A DNA stretch of 64,000 nt from Hyaloscypha bicolor E. Its lineage: Eukaryota; Ascomycota; Leotiomycetes; Helotiales; Hyaloscyphaceae. Position 1 is the first letter of the stretch. Every line of letters starts with the position of its first letter. Shown piece by piece: positions 1-11,798 of the stretch. The stretch spans positions 1 to 64,000 of the forward strand of contig NW_020194691.1 of the NCBI RefSeq assembly GCF_002865645.1, read 5' to 3'. The notes beneath the pieces were generated by a model. The model was given only the letters and a program-made list of their open reading frames with translations. It was not told where the DNA came from and did not search any database. The position numbers and the translations under genes were made by a program.

Positions 1-357
1 TTGGTGGCGGACGCTCTGGTTTGCTACAAAGAGCGAGGAGTGGATAACAAGTGCGCCGAGCCCAGGGATCTTCTTGTTGATGCCGCAGAGAGTCCCGATG
101 TAGAGCTGACTATCCATGATAGAGGCTGTGGCCGACGTGCTGGAGAAGTTGTTGATAGATGTTCCGGTGGAAGAGTGTGTTTCTTTCTGGGTTTCAGAGG
201 CGATTCGTGCAATACAAGACTTTGATAGCTTTTGGATTGTCCCAGGTAGACTTTCAAACAGTCGAAGCCAAAGATTATAGAGGTTGGCCGGATAAAAGGA
301 GTACGAAGTTAAAGCGGAAGACGTGCGAAGAACGGAGGTAGATAGTCCAGCGCCCAT
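1..357 (-). CDS. Hypothetical protein, N-terminal part, cut by window edge
   Basis: The minus strand is open from an ATG at 357 down to base 1 (119 codons, no stop). The protein starts MGAGLSTSVLRTSSALTSYS and continues through a Leu/Trp-rich stretch (NLYNLWLRLFESLPG), a Ser/Thr-rich middle and a small hydrophobic stretch near the edge (PGLGALVIHSSLFVANQ). The ATG has A at -3 and G at +4, a good eukaryotic start context. A GTGAGT sits just upstream of the ATG, so an upstream exon cannot be excluded. I do not recognise the family. Competing frames here (plus 1-225, minus 24-257) read as low-complexity shadows. The gene continues to the left of the window. Confidence 0.5.
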   Translation of the reverse strand, partial: MGAGLSTSVLRTSSALTSYSFYPANLYNLWLRLFESLPGTIQKLSKSCIARIASETQKETHSSTGTSINNFSSTSATASIMDSQLYIGTLCGINKKIPGLGALVIHSSLFVANQSVRHQ

Positions 358-1711
358 TCTACTCACCTCCTTTTCCCACCAATTTAGGCCAAGAGAGCGC
401 CTCCTCTTCTAATTACCGAGGTAATCATACGCCCTGCGCTCTTTTTGGCGCTTGTGCAGGAACATCAAACTTAGCAGACGGAAAAGTCAGGCTTAGAGGG
501 AAGCACTTTATCGAGTATAACAGGCAGAAATCGGGTCTATAATAAGACAATTCTCGAAGAAGAAATATTTCCTCTTTAACAAACACACTATGTCTGATTT
601 TTAAGGGGCTCCAAATTTCCCTTCTTAAATGTTTGCTAAATATTTTCTAACTGGTTCTTAAGCGGCTACAGACCATTCCTCCAACTATTAAGTGACTTCC
701 CACTCTCTGCCACTTCTCAACTCAAAAATCCACATTAATAAACGTCTCATACTTTATTCCTCCTAAGTACTAATTCAATAGTCTCAATTAGCCTCAAAGA
801 CTTCTCAATCACAGATTCCTGCCTCAAAAACAGGAGCACCCCCTCCACTATTATGCCTCTGCCTATGCTCTCGCTGAACCCCGACCACTTCCATCATTTA
901 AAAATCATACCAAATCACTCAATCAAGTATAATTACCATCGATAACAGGTTCCTCATCTATTGTCCTTATGCTAGTTGAACCCCTCGCTGCTACTACTTA
1001 CCTTTCCCAAATAAACTAATCGATAACTTGTGGAATAAATGGCACTTTTATTTTGCGACGGAAGCATATATCACAAGATATTCAAAGAAAGATTAGGAAT
1101 ATAACCACGCCTCTCTCCCCTCTTCTTCTCGTCTTCAGGCCGTATTGCCTCGTTCTTGTCCCTCAACTCTCTTTTACAAGGCGACGGATACAATTTAGAT
1201 AGAGCCCCTTAAACGAGAGCGCCTAGCTAATAACAGCTGTCCAGTTGTCACCGCGCTACGCACGCTAACAATTAAAGCTTCTGCCCCAAACTCCTGACTC
1301 TATCCATCTCCCTGGCCATCTGGGAGAAGCAGGGAAGTAAGCCCTTAATTAGAATGTTCGATACTCAGCAATAAGTCTAGTCATTATCAAGGCAACTCTC
1401 CTGTTCGCACTTAAAGTGTATCTTTAATCTTTATATAATTTGAGCAATCTCCTAATGTAATTCACTCTGACTTAGGGAGAATTAGTGACTTTCAGGCTAT
1501 GGCTCAGGTTTTAAGGCAGTGGAAACTCGTAGCGGTTAGCGGTTACAGTCAGCACGTGTTGTGTAACCACACTTCCTGCAACCGCAAGCGCTAATTGGCA
1601 ACCTGAAAGAAAATTGGATGAGCTGGCTCTGCTAGACTGTTATTGTCTATTAAATCCTGCATACTTTAGTATCCCACTCGGTTATAGCAAAGGCTTGCGC
1701 GCGAGAGCTGA
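358..1711. other. Intergenic, no gene seen
   Basis: Moderately AT-rich sequence with stops in all frames and no long ORF. The first part is the presumed promoter of the leftmost gene. I see no repeat, RNA gene or mobile-element terminus here. The right end grades into the decayed HET gene: the HET reading frame is open only after a TGA at 1709-1711. Confidence 0.5.
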
Positions 1712-2802
1712 GCAGCTGCACCCACATCTTCTAGCTTTGCGATAGAACACCCAGGCGACTGGCAAGCCGCTCGTGATGGCCTCCAATACTTCTGGGTAGA
1801 CACTTGTTATATCAACAAATCGAGGGACAGTGAGCTCACGGAAGCAATCAACTCCATGTTTCGCTGGTATCGCGAGGCGGCAATATGTTATGTGTATCTG
1901 GCAGATGTGTGGACAAAAGAACAACCAGATCCATCTTCAAAGCCATGGGAGGCAGCTTTTAGGAACAGTCGATGGTTTACCCGTGGTTGGACGCTCCAAG
2001 AGCTTCTCGCACCACCAGTAGTAGAGTTCTTCTCCTCGAATGGCAATCGACTCGGTGACAAGCAATTATTAGAGGAACAGCTTTTCCAGATAACAGGGAT
2101 TCCTGTTCTCGCTCTTCGAGGAAGAAGACCTCTTTCAGATTTCAGCTTCGACGAGCGGGTGCTGTGGGCACGAAATCGGAATACCAAGCGCGAAGAAGAC
2201 CTTGCTTATTCCATGCTGGGCATCTTCGACATCTCAATACCAGTTATCTATGGCGAGGAAAAGGAGAAGGCATTCCGAAGACTGACCCGCGAATGGAAAT
2301 TCCGACTCGATGAAATCTCGGAGGCTGTCTCGATTTATGCTAAGCCATCCAGCGCGCGGCAGCAGACGTTCGAGGAGCATGGCAATAGTATCTGTTCAAA
2401 CCGTTTCTCGCCCAACTTCAGGTGGTGGAAGGAAAATATGTTTGGCCCCCGCCCCCTCCCCCGCATCAAGTCAATGGCATTCTCGAATCTCGTCTGACTC
2501 GAGGCTGCTTGCGACAGGAACGGGGAAAGGGACGATGTAGCTTTGGGACGTCACGGCTACTATATTACAGCAGACGCTTGATTATCATTATAAAAGAATT
2601 AACTCAGTGGCCTTCGGCTTTGACTCGAGCTTGCTAGCATCAGCATCATGTTACGGGGGCACGGTGAGGAGGGGTCCGCGATACAACTTTGGGACGTGGC
2701 CACGGGTGTGCTGCAACAGACGCTCGAGGAGCACGACGTCGGTAATAATATGTTCCTAGTAGCTTTCTCGTCCGACTCGAGGCGGATAGCGTCATCTTCA
2801 CC

Positions 2803-2838
2803 CGACGTTGTACGGCTCTGCGACGTTGTACGGCTCTG
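2803..2838 (+). repeat. 18-bp tandem duplication inside a WD40 repeat
   Basis: The 18-mer CGACGTTGTACGGCTCTG occurs twice head to tail (2803-2820, 2821-2838) and encodes DVVRLC followed by DVVRLW. It is in frame and adds six residues to one WD40 blade. Confidence 0.85.
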
Positions 2839-3077
2839 GGACACTGCCACTGGTGCACTGAAGCCGAAGCTTAGGAATAATAGCTATTACGACTTGATAG
2901 CCTTCTTGCCTAACTTAAATATACTAGCATCAGATTCGCACAACCAAATGTTACTCTGGGACACGACTACAAGCAAGGTACAGCAGAAGTTCGAGCTCAG
3001 TAATACGCCCAGGTCGATAGCCTGCTCGCCTGACTCGAGGCTACTAGCGACAACATTAAGTGGCGGGATAGCACAGC

Positions 3078-6000
3078 CCAACGCTCTCGGGGCAGACAGA
3101 TCCGAAAGACTGTCTTCCCCGTATAATCATCGAATAGTTCGATTCTGCCGCTCTGCACTGCTCGCTATCTTAATTAGTATAGTAAGCCTCGTAATCTCAA
3201 GATAAGCCTATATATATTAACTTTCCTATAAGTTACTTTACAAATACTATACTACTATAAAAACATATACTATACTACTATAAAAACATATACTATACTA
3301 ATATAAAAACATATACTATACTAATATAAAAACATATATTATAATTAATATAAAACTAGATTATATACTAAGAAACAGGAAATATATAATTTACTATTCT
3401 TTTTATTTAGCCTTTATCCTATTTTATATATAGTTTATTTATAGGATATTAATATAAATAGAAAGATAAAAAATAATCGAGCGCCTATAATTAGTATATA
3501 ATTAATACTTGAATCAAAATAAAATTATATTTATTTACTTTTACGGACTCCTAATTAGAAGATTTATTAATTAAATAGTCTTTAATATCTTTGGTTTCCT
3601 TTTTTGCTTTTATTTCTTTACTTTTTTTATTTTTATCTTATAATACTCCTATAATTTAGCCTTTAATATAAGCTTTTTTAAATAAACTGGTTAATTTAGT
3701 AAAAGTATTTTTAATTAAAGGAATTCGAAAGATATTTTAAATTCTAGAGCTTATATAGCTATAGTTTAAAAGATAAATTCATTATAAAATAATAAGAAAA
3801 AAGAAAATAACCGAACTAATTAGTTAGTATTAATATTATTCTTATAAATAAAGTAAAAATTATTATTGGAAATAAATAAGCTAATATCCGGATATTATAT
3901 TTCTGGAATATAATTAGAATTATAATTCGAAATAAAAGAGGTACCTATATCTAAAATAAATAAACTTAATATACTTTTTTAATTTCTAAATAATTTCTAA
4001 GCTAGTATTACCTTTACTAGTAATAGTATTTATTATAAGAGTATTAAAGTTAAGCTTTTAATAATAGTAGAATTAATTATTATATTATTAAAGTTATTTT
4101 TATTTTTATTATTTTTTATTTTTCTTATTTTATAAGTATTCTAAATATTCTAATATTAATTTCTATTATATATTTAACTGCTTTATAATATCTTTATTTA
4201 TTAGTAATTTAGTTATCTTTTATAGCTTTTTCTTCTTTTCTTTTTCTAGTATTATTAAGCTTTATTAGCCTTTTTTATAAGAGCAAGCTTTATACTAGGA
4301 AGTATTTTTTTTATGGCCTAGTATAAATATTAGTTTCGAGGAAATTAAAATATCTGAAAAACGAGCTAGTATAGCTTCTTTTAATTTAAATAAAGTATCT
4401 TATTATATAATAAGCCTTTATTTAATTTCTTAAATATAAGAGTAAAATATTTAGTATTTTTAAATAAAAGAGATTCATATTTCTTAGTTATAGAGATTAT
4501 TACTAAATTAATTATTAGTATATCTATTTTCTAAAGCTTTAATTATATTTCCTATAATTTATAAAGAATTTCGGGGCTATTATAAAGCTAGTAGAAATTA
4601 AAGAAAATTAAAAGTAAGAATTATTTAAAAGATATAAAATATTGAATTATAAAAGTAATTAATAGTTTTTTTAGTACTTATATTTTATATTAAAGAAATA
4701 ATTATACTACTTTTTTTCTAATAAATCGAGAAATAATTTAGTTTATATGAATTTTACTATAGCCTTTTTTAGGGCAAAATATATAATTTTAAAGAAATAT
4801 AGCTTAAAAAACTTATAATTAACTAGTTATAATATAAAGAAATATTTCTTATTAATTTTATTATTATAGTTTTATAAAAGTACCTTAGCTTACTTATAAA
4901 TAATTTCAATTATATAACTAATAAGCTAGTTCTTATTTAATTTAATAGAAATAATATTATAAGCCTTTTTTATTTATATTAATTTATAATAGCTAAAAAT
5001 TAAATATTAAAAAATATAAATATAATAAAAAAAGGGCTTTTTAAATTAATAATAATTGAATAAATATAACTATTTAGAAGATTTAAAAACTACTAAAATT
5101 ATAATATATAACGAATTTAGCTTATTAATAGAATTATTTTTTATTTATTTTTAGATTAAATTTATAATTTTATTATAAACTATATTCTTATATCTTTTTT
5201 AAATTAGCTTCTTTTTAATAGTAATAATAGTATACTATTTATAATACTATAGAATTATTTTTATATTATAAATAGTTATAGAAGGCTCGAATTAGCCGAG
5301 ATAATTAATATTACTAATTCTAGAATCTTTAATAAAAACAAGAAATAAAGGATTTAAAAATAGCTTTATAAATAAATTATCTAATTTATTATTAAAAACG
5401 TTTTTCTTTTTCTCTTTTTATAGAGCTTTATAAGTTATAATAGCTTGTAATATAGCTAATTTAATTATTATAATAGTAAAGCCTATAGTAAAATTACTAT
5501 ATTAAATAATAGATTTAAAATAATTATAAAAGAAATAGATTATTTATACTTATTTATAAAAATAGAAAAATCGAGCTAACTTATTAATATAACAGAAATA
5601 TATATTAATAAATATTAAACTAGTATTATTAATTCTAATTATATTATTAAAAGTATTCTTTTATTATTTATACTAAAAATTATATCTAATTAATTAATAT
5701 ATTAAAAAATAAAATAATAGCCTTAATAAATTTATTTTATATTTATTTAAATAATAGCCTAAATAATTTAATTCTGCTTTAAGCTATTAGGGCTATAGAT
5801 ATATAAATTATTAATAATAATATAAAAACCTTTATTTTAGAAAATAGTAAAAATTAAACGAGTTTATTTCTAATTAGTAATATTAATAGTTTGCTTTTTA
5901 TAATAAAAATTATAAAACGTTTTTATATTAAGCTCTAAGTCTTATTTTTATAAAATCTTTATTAATATTATATATCTAATTATATCTTTATAAACTATTA

Positions 6001-6831
6001 TAATTCGAATAGCCTTAAAATAACTAGAATAATAAAATATATATAAAGCTAGCTAAAATAAATCTAAAATAAGTAAATAGATATAAATTATATATTATAA
6101 AATTCTAAATATTTAATTTTTTCTTTTTCTTTTCTATTTACTTATATAATAGCTTATTTTATAACCCTATTAATATATTTTTATTTAGACCTATTAGTAT
6201 TTATTTTTCCTAAGCTTTCTAAAATTATAAATTCTTTTAAAATAGTAAATATAAAGAAATCGAGCCCGAATATTAGTTAATAATAAAATAATAAATATAT
6301 ATTCTTAAATAAAGGCCTAGTTCTAAAAATATATAAATACGGAATTTGAATTAAAAATAATAAAACTAGCTTTAGGGACAATTTAATAGGCTTCGGGAAT
6401 AGCCTTAATTATAGTTTTAATCTTATAACAAAGTCCGGTATTAATTATATTAGTATTATTAGTAGTAAAGCATTACTATAAAGCGGAAAATATAGAGAAT
6501 TAGTATATAATAATACTAGTAATAGTCTAATTCAATTAATAATAATAAGTGGGAGCAAATAGCTTATAATTATAATAATTCTCCCGATATTACTAGCTTA
6601 TTATTACTACCAGATATAGATATACTCCTGAAATAGGAGCCTATAAAGTCAGATTATATATGGGGCTAATATACTTTAATAATACCATGGATTCTATACT
6701 TGATTAAGCGATAGCTAGGTAGAAAAGGTTACAGTATACAGGGTAAGCTTATACCTCCCTATACCGCCTTATATTACGTTAATATTACGGGGCAGACAGT
6801 CTTTGAAATCTGTCTGCCCCGAGAGCGTTGG
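3078..6831. mobile_element. Mutator-like (MULE) DNA transposon, RIP-degraded
   Basis: The element is bounded by inverted repeats of about 43 bp with roughly four mismatches (3078-3121 and 6788-6831), both starting CCAACGCTCTCGGGGCAGAC at the outer edge. A 9-bp direct duplication TAGCACAGC flanks it (3069-3077 and 6832-6840). A 9-bp target duplication with long inverted repeats is the Mutator-like signature. Removing the element and one duplication restores an uninterrupted WD40 frame reading GIAQLWDMATG across the join. Each terminal repeat also contains an internal dyad, GGGGCAGACAG facing CTGTCTKCCCC. The interior is extremely AT-rich with stops everywhere, so no transposase domain is readable. 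Superfamily assignment rests on duplication length and repeat length only. Confidence 0.75.
3244..3350. repeat. 23-bp tandem repeat near the MULE left end
   Basis: Four consecutive units of 23 bp (3244-3266, 3267-3289, 3290-3312, 3313-3335) of the type ATACTATACTACTATAAAAA plus CAT, followed by a partial fifth. Subterminal tandem repeats are common in DNA transposons and may have bound transposase. Confidence 0.75.
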
Positions 6832-7145
6832 TAGCACAGCTCTGGGATATGGCTACTGGCACCTTACGACAAACGCTCACGTCACCTAATAGCGTTTCCA
6901 ATCCAAGGCGCGCCCTAGAAGGCAGATTAGTAGCTTTCTCACCTAACTCGAGGCTGCTAGTTTTCGCACCAACCGACGGCACAATAGAGCTCTGGGACAC
7001 AGCTACTGGCATGCTACAGCAGCAGCTAAACCACTCTTATAGAGATCTCCGGTTTGTAACCTTCTCCCCCGACTCAAGGCTACTAGCATCAGCAGATTGG
7101 GGTGGATTGATACTGCTCTGGTATGTAGTCACCGGCAAACCATAG

Positions 7146-8960
7146 GGAGCAAATTTTCTTGATGTAGCCTCCGTTGCATAGACCCAGGAGTTAAGACCGT
7201 TTAGAGTTGGCCTGGAGTGCTGCCATTTTCTCTTTCATTATTGCTCTTTCTTCTTCGAAGTGTCGGGCTCTATAACGGACGCTCTCACTCTGCAGACTTG
7301 TTTCTTGCTTATAGGCGAGGTTCAGGTCAACAGTTTGTGCGAGTTGTTAATAGTTGCTAAATAGAGAGACGCCAGACAAGGGTTGCTGCCTAGAGCATAA
7401 ATATAGCAGTAATTAAGCAGATGATCTGCGTCTATAAAGACTTGCTCCTTACCTTACAATCTAACTAACCTTCTGGCACTATAATGACTATACTCCCCCA
7501 TTCCCCAATGTATAAACCTACGTGAGTTTCAAGAGACTCGAAAAGTAAGTCGTGCTAGCCATGAACTATAGGCTACAAAATACATTCCCGGCAGAGTGCA
7601 ATACCAATTGAGAACCTGCCCCAGAAGACGACTGCCGTTCTCGATGGCTAACGCTAATAGGGTGTGAAGATAGGAAGCGGAACATTACTTGGATAACGCT
7701 GCACTCCACACTATGTTTGCTCAAGAGAACTACTCATTCAATTACCGCGGGTAGTTTAAGCTGCACCACATTCACAATCACAATCACAAAAATCTGACAC
7801 ATGCAAAGAAGGGCACAAAATTATTGGGTTGCCATGATCATTACGTGCTCGGAGTCGTTCCGGAGGTCTTTAAAGGCGGGCGCGGCAGAGTGCACTTTGA
7901 CTAAATGCACTCTGACTTGAAAGCGCTGAGTCAGCCGCGCCTGGGCCAACCGCGCGGCCTATAGTGGCACGTAGTGAGGAGTCGTCTCCAAACGAAAACG
8001 TATTTTAGTATAGCTACTATATAAATCGATTAAAATTCTAATATTAATATTTATAAAAAAGACTAAAGATATATATTAATAATATTAGGATTTTTTAAGT
8101 ATTTATAGACCCTTAGATTTATTATTATACCTTATTTTATAATATTATAATTATTGATTTTAAGGTTTAAATAATAATGAAAAATTATATTTATTATTAT
8201 TATTTCTTTTATTCTTTTTTTTTACTTTTTATATTCGATTCGATTTATTTTAATAAATTAATTAATATAAATAGTAAAAGAGTAGACGGCAAGCCCGCAT
8301 TGGGCAAGGCGCGCGCACGGGCCCAAGCGCCGCTCCCTCTCGGGTACAAAGGCCCCTCTTACGCCACGTCAAGTCTCCAGCTGACCAGCCGCCTTATTTG
8401 GCAATGTGATGGCTGATTGTAACTGCCCGTGCCGCCATATCCTTTCTCATCTGCGCCTCAGGGAGGGCAGTGAGCCGGCCCGCAGGCGCCTTATCTGAGT
8501 ATTGGTTGCGACCTTTCCCCTTTAGTGGCGGCTTACATGAGGGGATTCTTTTACTGGCTTACTTGAATAATCAGTCTTCGAATAGTTGGGCAGCGCCTTT
8601 CAAGTAATACACGTGCGTGGTTTTGGTTGGCCGGGAGAAGTGAATGAGGCTTAGACAGGGCATTAACGGGAACTGCCACTCTCCCTCTCTAGTCGGGCGG
8701 GGAAAAAAGTCCATCGACAGCTTTGATCACCCTCGCTGAATATTCTGTACATAGCCAATAAAAAAGGATTCCTCACCTCCCTGTTTATGGATTAATTCTT
8801 TCGCCATTCATGTTACTGTATCTTTTAGATAATTATTACTGTGACAGCACGAGAACAGAGGCTTCAGGAGAGAAGCGTAATGTCGATTTGTAACTTAGAA
8901 TACAAAGCTAAGGAGAGAAGGCTCAGGTTAAGGCAAGAAGAGGGGTTTTATGCTGTTGAA
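7146..8960. other. Intergenic with an AT-rich patch, no supported gene
   Basis: Mostly normal-GC sequence without a convincing ORF. About 7990-8280 is an AT-rich patch (>75% A+T) that looks like a small RIP-altered repeat; its borders are not obvious. At about 7886-7913 an 8-bp inverted repeat AGAGTGCA / TGCACTCT lies around an 11-nt loop. A small open stretch on the minus strand around 7210-7350 has coding-like composition but I could not connect it to a gene. Confidence 0.4.
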
Positions 8961-8983
8961 ATTAGGGGCCTGAGGCCCCTAAT
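8961..8983. repeat. Perfect inverted repeat (hairpin)
   Basis: ATTAGGGGCC (8961-8970) and its exact reverse complement (8974-8983) surround a 3-nt loop, just upstream of the minisatellite. It is not followed by a T-run, and bacterial-type termination does not apply in a fungal nucleus. Confidence 0.7.
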
Positions 8984-9030
8984 AGGCTTAGTAAGCCCTG
9001 GAACCGAACGCCATGGGGCTGTGCACTAGC

Positions 9031-9228
9031 TTAATACCCTGTCCAGCTGGAATACCCTGTCCAGCTGGAATACCCTGTATAGCTGGAATACCCTGTATAG
9101 CTAGAATACCCTGTATAGCTGGAATACCCTGTACGGCTGGAATACCCTGTACGGCTGGAATACCCTGTACGGCTGGAATACCCTGTACGGCTGGAATACC
9201 ATGTACGGCTGGAATACCCTGTATAGCT
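9031..9228. repeat. 18-bp minisatellite, 11 copies
   Basis: Eleven units of 18 bp, type GGAATACCCTGTACGGCT, with substitutions concentrated at two positions (CCA, TAT or ACG before GCT). The array stays open on both strands because 18 is a multiple of three: AGIPCT repeats on plus (9013-9258) and QGIPAV repeats on minus (8988-9248). Neither ORF has other coding support, so I treat this as a minisatellite rather than a protein gene. Confidence 0.8.
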
Positions 9229-9258
9229 GTAATCGGTTCAGCTGGCATAGGGATTTAG

Positions 9259-9585
9259 TACATGTGACTTAGGGGGTTCAGGGCTATATATACGGGCTAC
9301 TTACCACTGTAGAACAGCAGTCAATTCAGTATCGTTTACTTGGTTTACATTGCAAGCACGTGACCCTAGCTTTATTACTTAGCTAGTTCAACATATGCTA
9401 ACCTCGCTTGTAGTCACGTGAGACATGGTTCCAGTCTCTAGAGCTGTAACACTTTTAATCTTATAGCGTAAAAGAGGTACACGCGTAGTTAGTGCCAAAT
9501 TGAACTTCTAAACTTGCCTTTGTTTATAGCCTTATATACACTCAAACTAATTTTATTCTTTTCTGTCTGTACTCGTACATAACAA
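9259..9585. other. Intergenic, no gene seen
   Basis: No ORF of note. Two CACGTG palindromes occur (about 9358 and 9414) and a TATATATA run near 9285. These might be promoter elements, but no transcript can be assigned. Confidence 0.3.
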
Positions 9586-11798
9586 TCAGCCTAATTTGGC
9601 TTTTCTACTCCTACACATCCTGCTCTCTTGGTCCTCTAGTTTCAAGAACCCTCTAATAACGCCGTCCGCTTTATCAGCTCTGTCTTCTACTCTAAACTTG
9701 GCCTTTTTCCCTGGCTGGTTTCCGGAAATATCGGATACCGCCTTTCGCTTAGAAGACAACCCGGAGCTACCAATACGAGCATAGATCCGTTCAGCCGTAT
9801 CAGTTGTGTGGCCAGCCGGGGTGTCCATCCACGTCGTAGCCGGTTTCGCTCTAACCACATTGAACCCCCTCCCAAACTCGGGAAGGGGGTTGTCCGGGAA
9901 CAGCGCAAGACCAAGCCACGCATGCCACTCGCGGCTAATCTGCCGGTACTCAGCCCGCGCTTGCTCGGTATGCCCAGGTGCCTCCTCAATCCCGCGAGCA
10001 TAGACCGAGGCCGCCAGATCGGCTGCGTGGCAGGCCCGGCCCCAACATCAAAGTTCTTCCGGAACTTGGCCTGCCTCAGGTGCTGCCGCGAGATGGCAAT
10101 GGCGGCATGACGCCACATCTGGATGTTGGCTTGAGTGTGCAGGTGCGTCTGGGAGTCCTGCTTGAGCATGTAGCTCAGCCGGCTGCTAGGCCACAGGCTA
10201 TGCTGGCACTGGCCCGCGTCCCCGCACGGCTGCGCCCAGAGGAACGGCGAGGACACAGCTACCGCCGGTTGGTCGAGGGCTAACAGCCGCAGCTGGTTTG
10301 TCACGTGCTGCGTACAGGCGTATATATAGCTTCTTTACCGCCCTTAGGGCACCATCATTCATACATATATTTACACCAAACACACCACATTCCACTTCCA
10401 CAGCTTGTCCAGGCCGTGACATGGTTAGTGAACGGGAGGACAAGCTATAGGTAGTAGACGACGAGCCTGCTTATATCCTCTGGGAGATAACGGTGGATAA
10501 TCTTCGTACAGCCCTCGACGCTATAGCCTTTGTGGTAGAAGGTCATAAAGCTAACCAGGCCATTTTCAAGAAAGATATTCCGTCGTAAGCTGTTTATAGT
10601 ATTATAGTACTACAGGCTTACAAGCTCGCTGCCATATACTGGCTGGCCGGATACGATATATGCAATTAGAAGTAGGGGCTCTAGGAAAGCATTGACCTGC
10701 TTAAGGTACTGCTTTGCAGCCAGCCGCCTCCACCTCGCCGACTCGACCTCTACAAAGAAGTTCTTCCGCAGCCGGTTAGTGCCTGTTATGCGATTTAGTA
10801 ACCAGCGCTTATAGCCTTGTAGGGCGGTATTCCGCGGATCTCTAAGAAAGCTCTAGCCCGGCGTACTAACGGCTGGGTTATCCTTGAGGCTGCGTAGATC
10901 GAATGCAGGAATAACGATGCGTGATTCCTCCTCCGGGCAAATATAGAGCAAGCTGTGCAGCTAAGCCTCCGCTATCCTAACCTGTTGGACGACGAATGCT
11001 TTCAAGCCCATTATACTTAGCTCAAGTCCCTTATATCTAAGCTCCTCTGCATCCTCGGACCAGACGATATGCCCGAGCCCGGTCGTGGTATCCGTGATCC
11101 TCTTCCCATACGTACGTAGCTTTTGAATCCAGTTTATAGGCGAGCGTGTCCCGTAGACCATAAAGCGTTCCTGCATCTCCTCAAGCGCTTATGCCGGATG
11201 GTTGCACTCCCCGGCCTCCCTTGCAGCGACTGCTTGCCGCAGCACGAGCAGCTGTGCCATTTTGACAAGAGCAGATAGATGTGTTATATAGCAAGAAGCA
11301 TTATAGAAGCAGTTATTCTGCACGTCGATTCCCTCGACAGCTAGAAAGCCGACGACGACACTAACGTAGATCGGGCCAAGAAGGCGATGGTCGAGCAGCG
11401 TAATGCAGAAGCATAGACAAGCCTGGTCGAGCTCTGCCTGTAGCTGCTGCTCTGAAGCGCCGCGTCTGTAATCTGGGCCGGCCGCTGGGTTGACGCTCAG
11501 CGCCTGCGCCGCTGCTACCAGCTTCTCGAGCGCTGTTGACTGTGGATAAGTCAATGTGTAGTGTAGCGCTTGCTGCTGCCTCTGGTATGCAAGGCGGTAT
11601 ATATAGCTGCTGTACCCGGCCTGGTTCTTGCAGAGCTATGGACTTCCAGGCATTGACGCAGTCTTTGACAGCCGCGCGCGTCACTACGTCCTCGTGTCGA
11701 TCTTTCAGATGGGCTGCAATTGCATCTGGGACCAGGGCATACTGACAGCGGGTGCAGATCAGGACAGACCAGTCCCGGTCTAGATGGAGGAAGTCCAT
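9586..11798 (-). pseudogene. Remnant of a telomere-linked-helicase-type protein (N-terminal zinc-finger/OrsD-like half)
   Basis: A minus-strand series of broken frames reads as one protein. It starts at the ATG at 11798 (MDFLHLDRDWSVLICTRC) with a zinc-finger-like C-x2-C-x11-H-x4-H (CTRCQYALVPDAIAAHLKDRH), then QEPGRVQQLYIPPCIP. A later block is MQERFMVYGTRSPINWIQKL (minus 11176 downward), then a stretch around 10950-10600 with one in-frame TAG where a Gln codon is expected. It ends with ANIQMWRHAAIAISRQHLRQ (about 10140-10080) and a degenerate tail. From memory of the family, this order (DUF3505/OrsD-like finger, then this linker) is found upstream of a RecQ-type helicase domain in fungal subtelomeric helicases. 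No helicase motifs are present here, so the 3' half is missing. Frameshifts and CAG-to-TAG changes mark it as dead. Confidence 0.65.

Larger units (their letters stand above)
1712..7145 (+). pseudogene. Decayed HET-WD40 (HET-E/HET-D-like) gene split by a transposon
   Basis: Three blocks share one orientation. Block 1 (about 1742-2340) is a HET domain lacking its N-terminal YAILSHTW-like part: WVDTCYINK, NSMFRWYREAAICYVYLADV, WFTRGWTLQELLAP and EDLAYSMLGIFDISIPVIYG are all readable. Block 2 (about 2465-3077) and block 3 (6841-7145) are WD40 repeats with SMAFS-, DSRLLA- and LWDxATG-type motifs, at least six repeats in all, some frameshifted near 2470-2640. The NACHT domain expected between HET and WD40 in this family is absent; the HET frame runs into non-homologous sequence and stops at 2497. 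A 3.75 kb element (3078-6831) interrupts a WD40 repeat; without it the frame runs straight on to the stop at 7145. Relatives act in heterokaryon incompatibility. An in-frame stop, a missing N-terminus and lost NACHT make this a pseudogene irrespective of the transposon. Confidence 0.85.

Noticed and set aside
8177..8416. 79-codon plus ORF
   Set aside because: First half is AT-rich low complexity; the second half shows no domain.
9031..9228. CRISPR array
   Set aside because: Units are directly tandem with no spacers, and the sequence is from a fungal nucleus.
8988..9258. Overlapping plus and minus ORFs over the 18-bp repeat as protein genes
   Set aside because: Both are open only because the unit length is a multiple of three; no domain, start context or flanking coding support.
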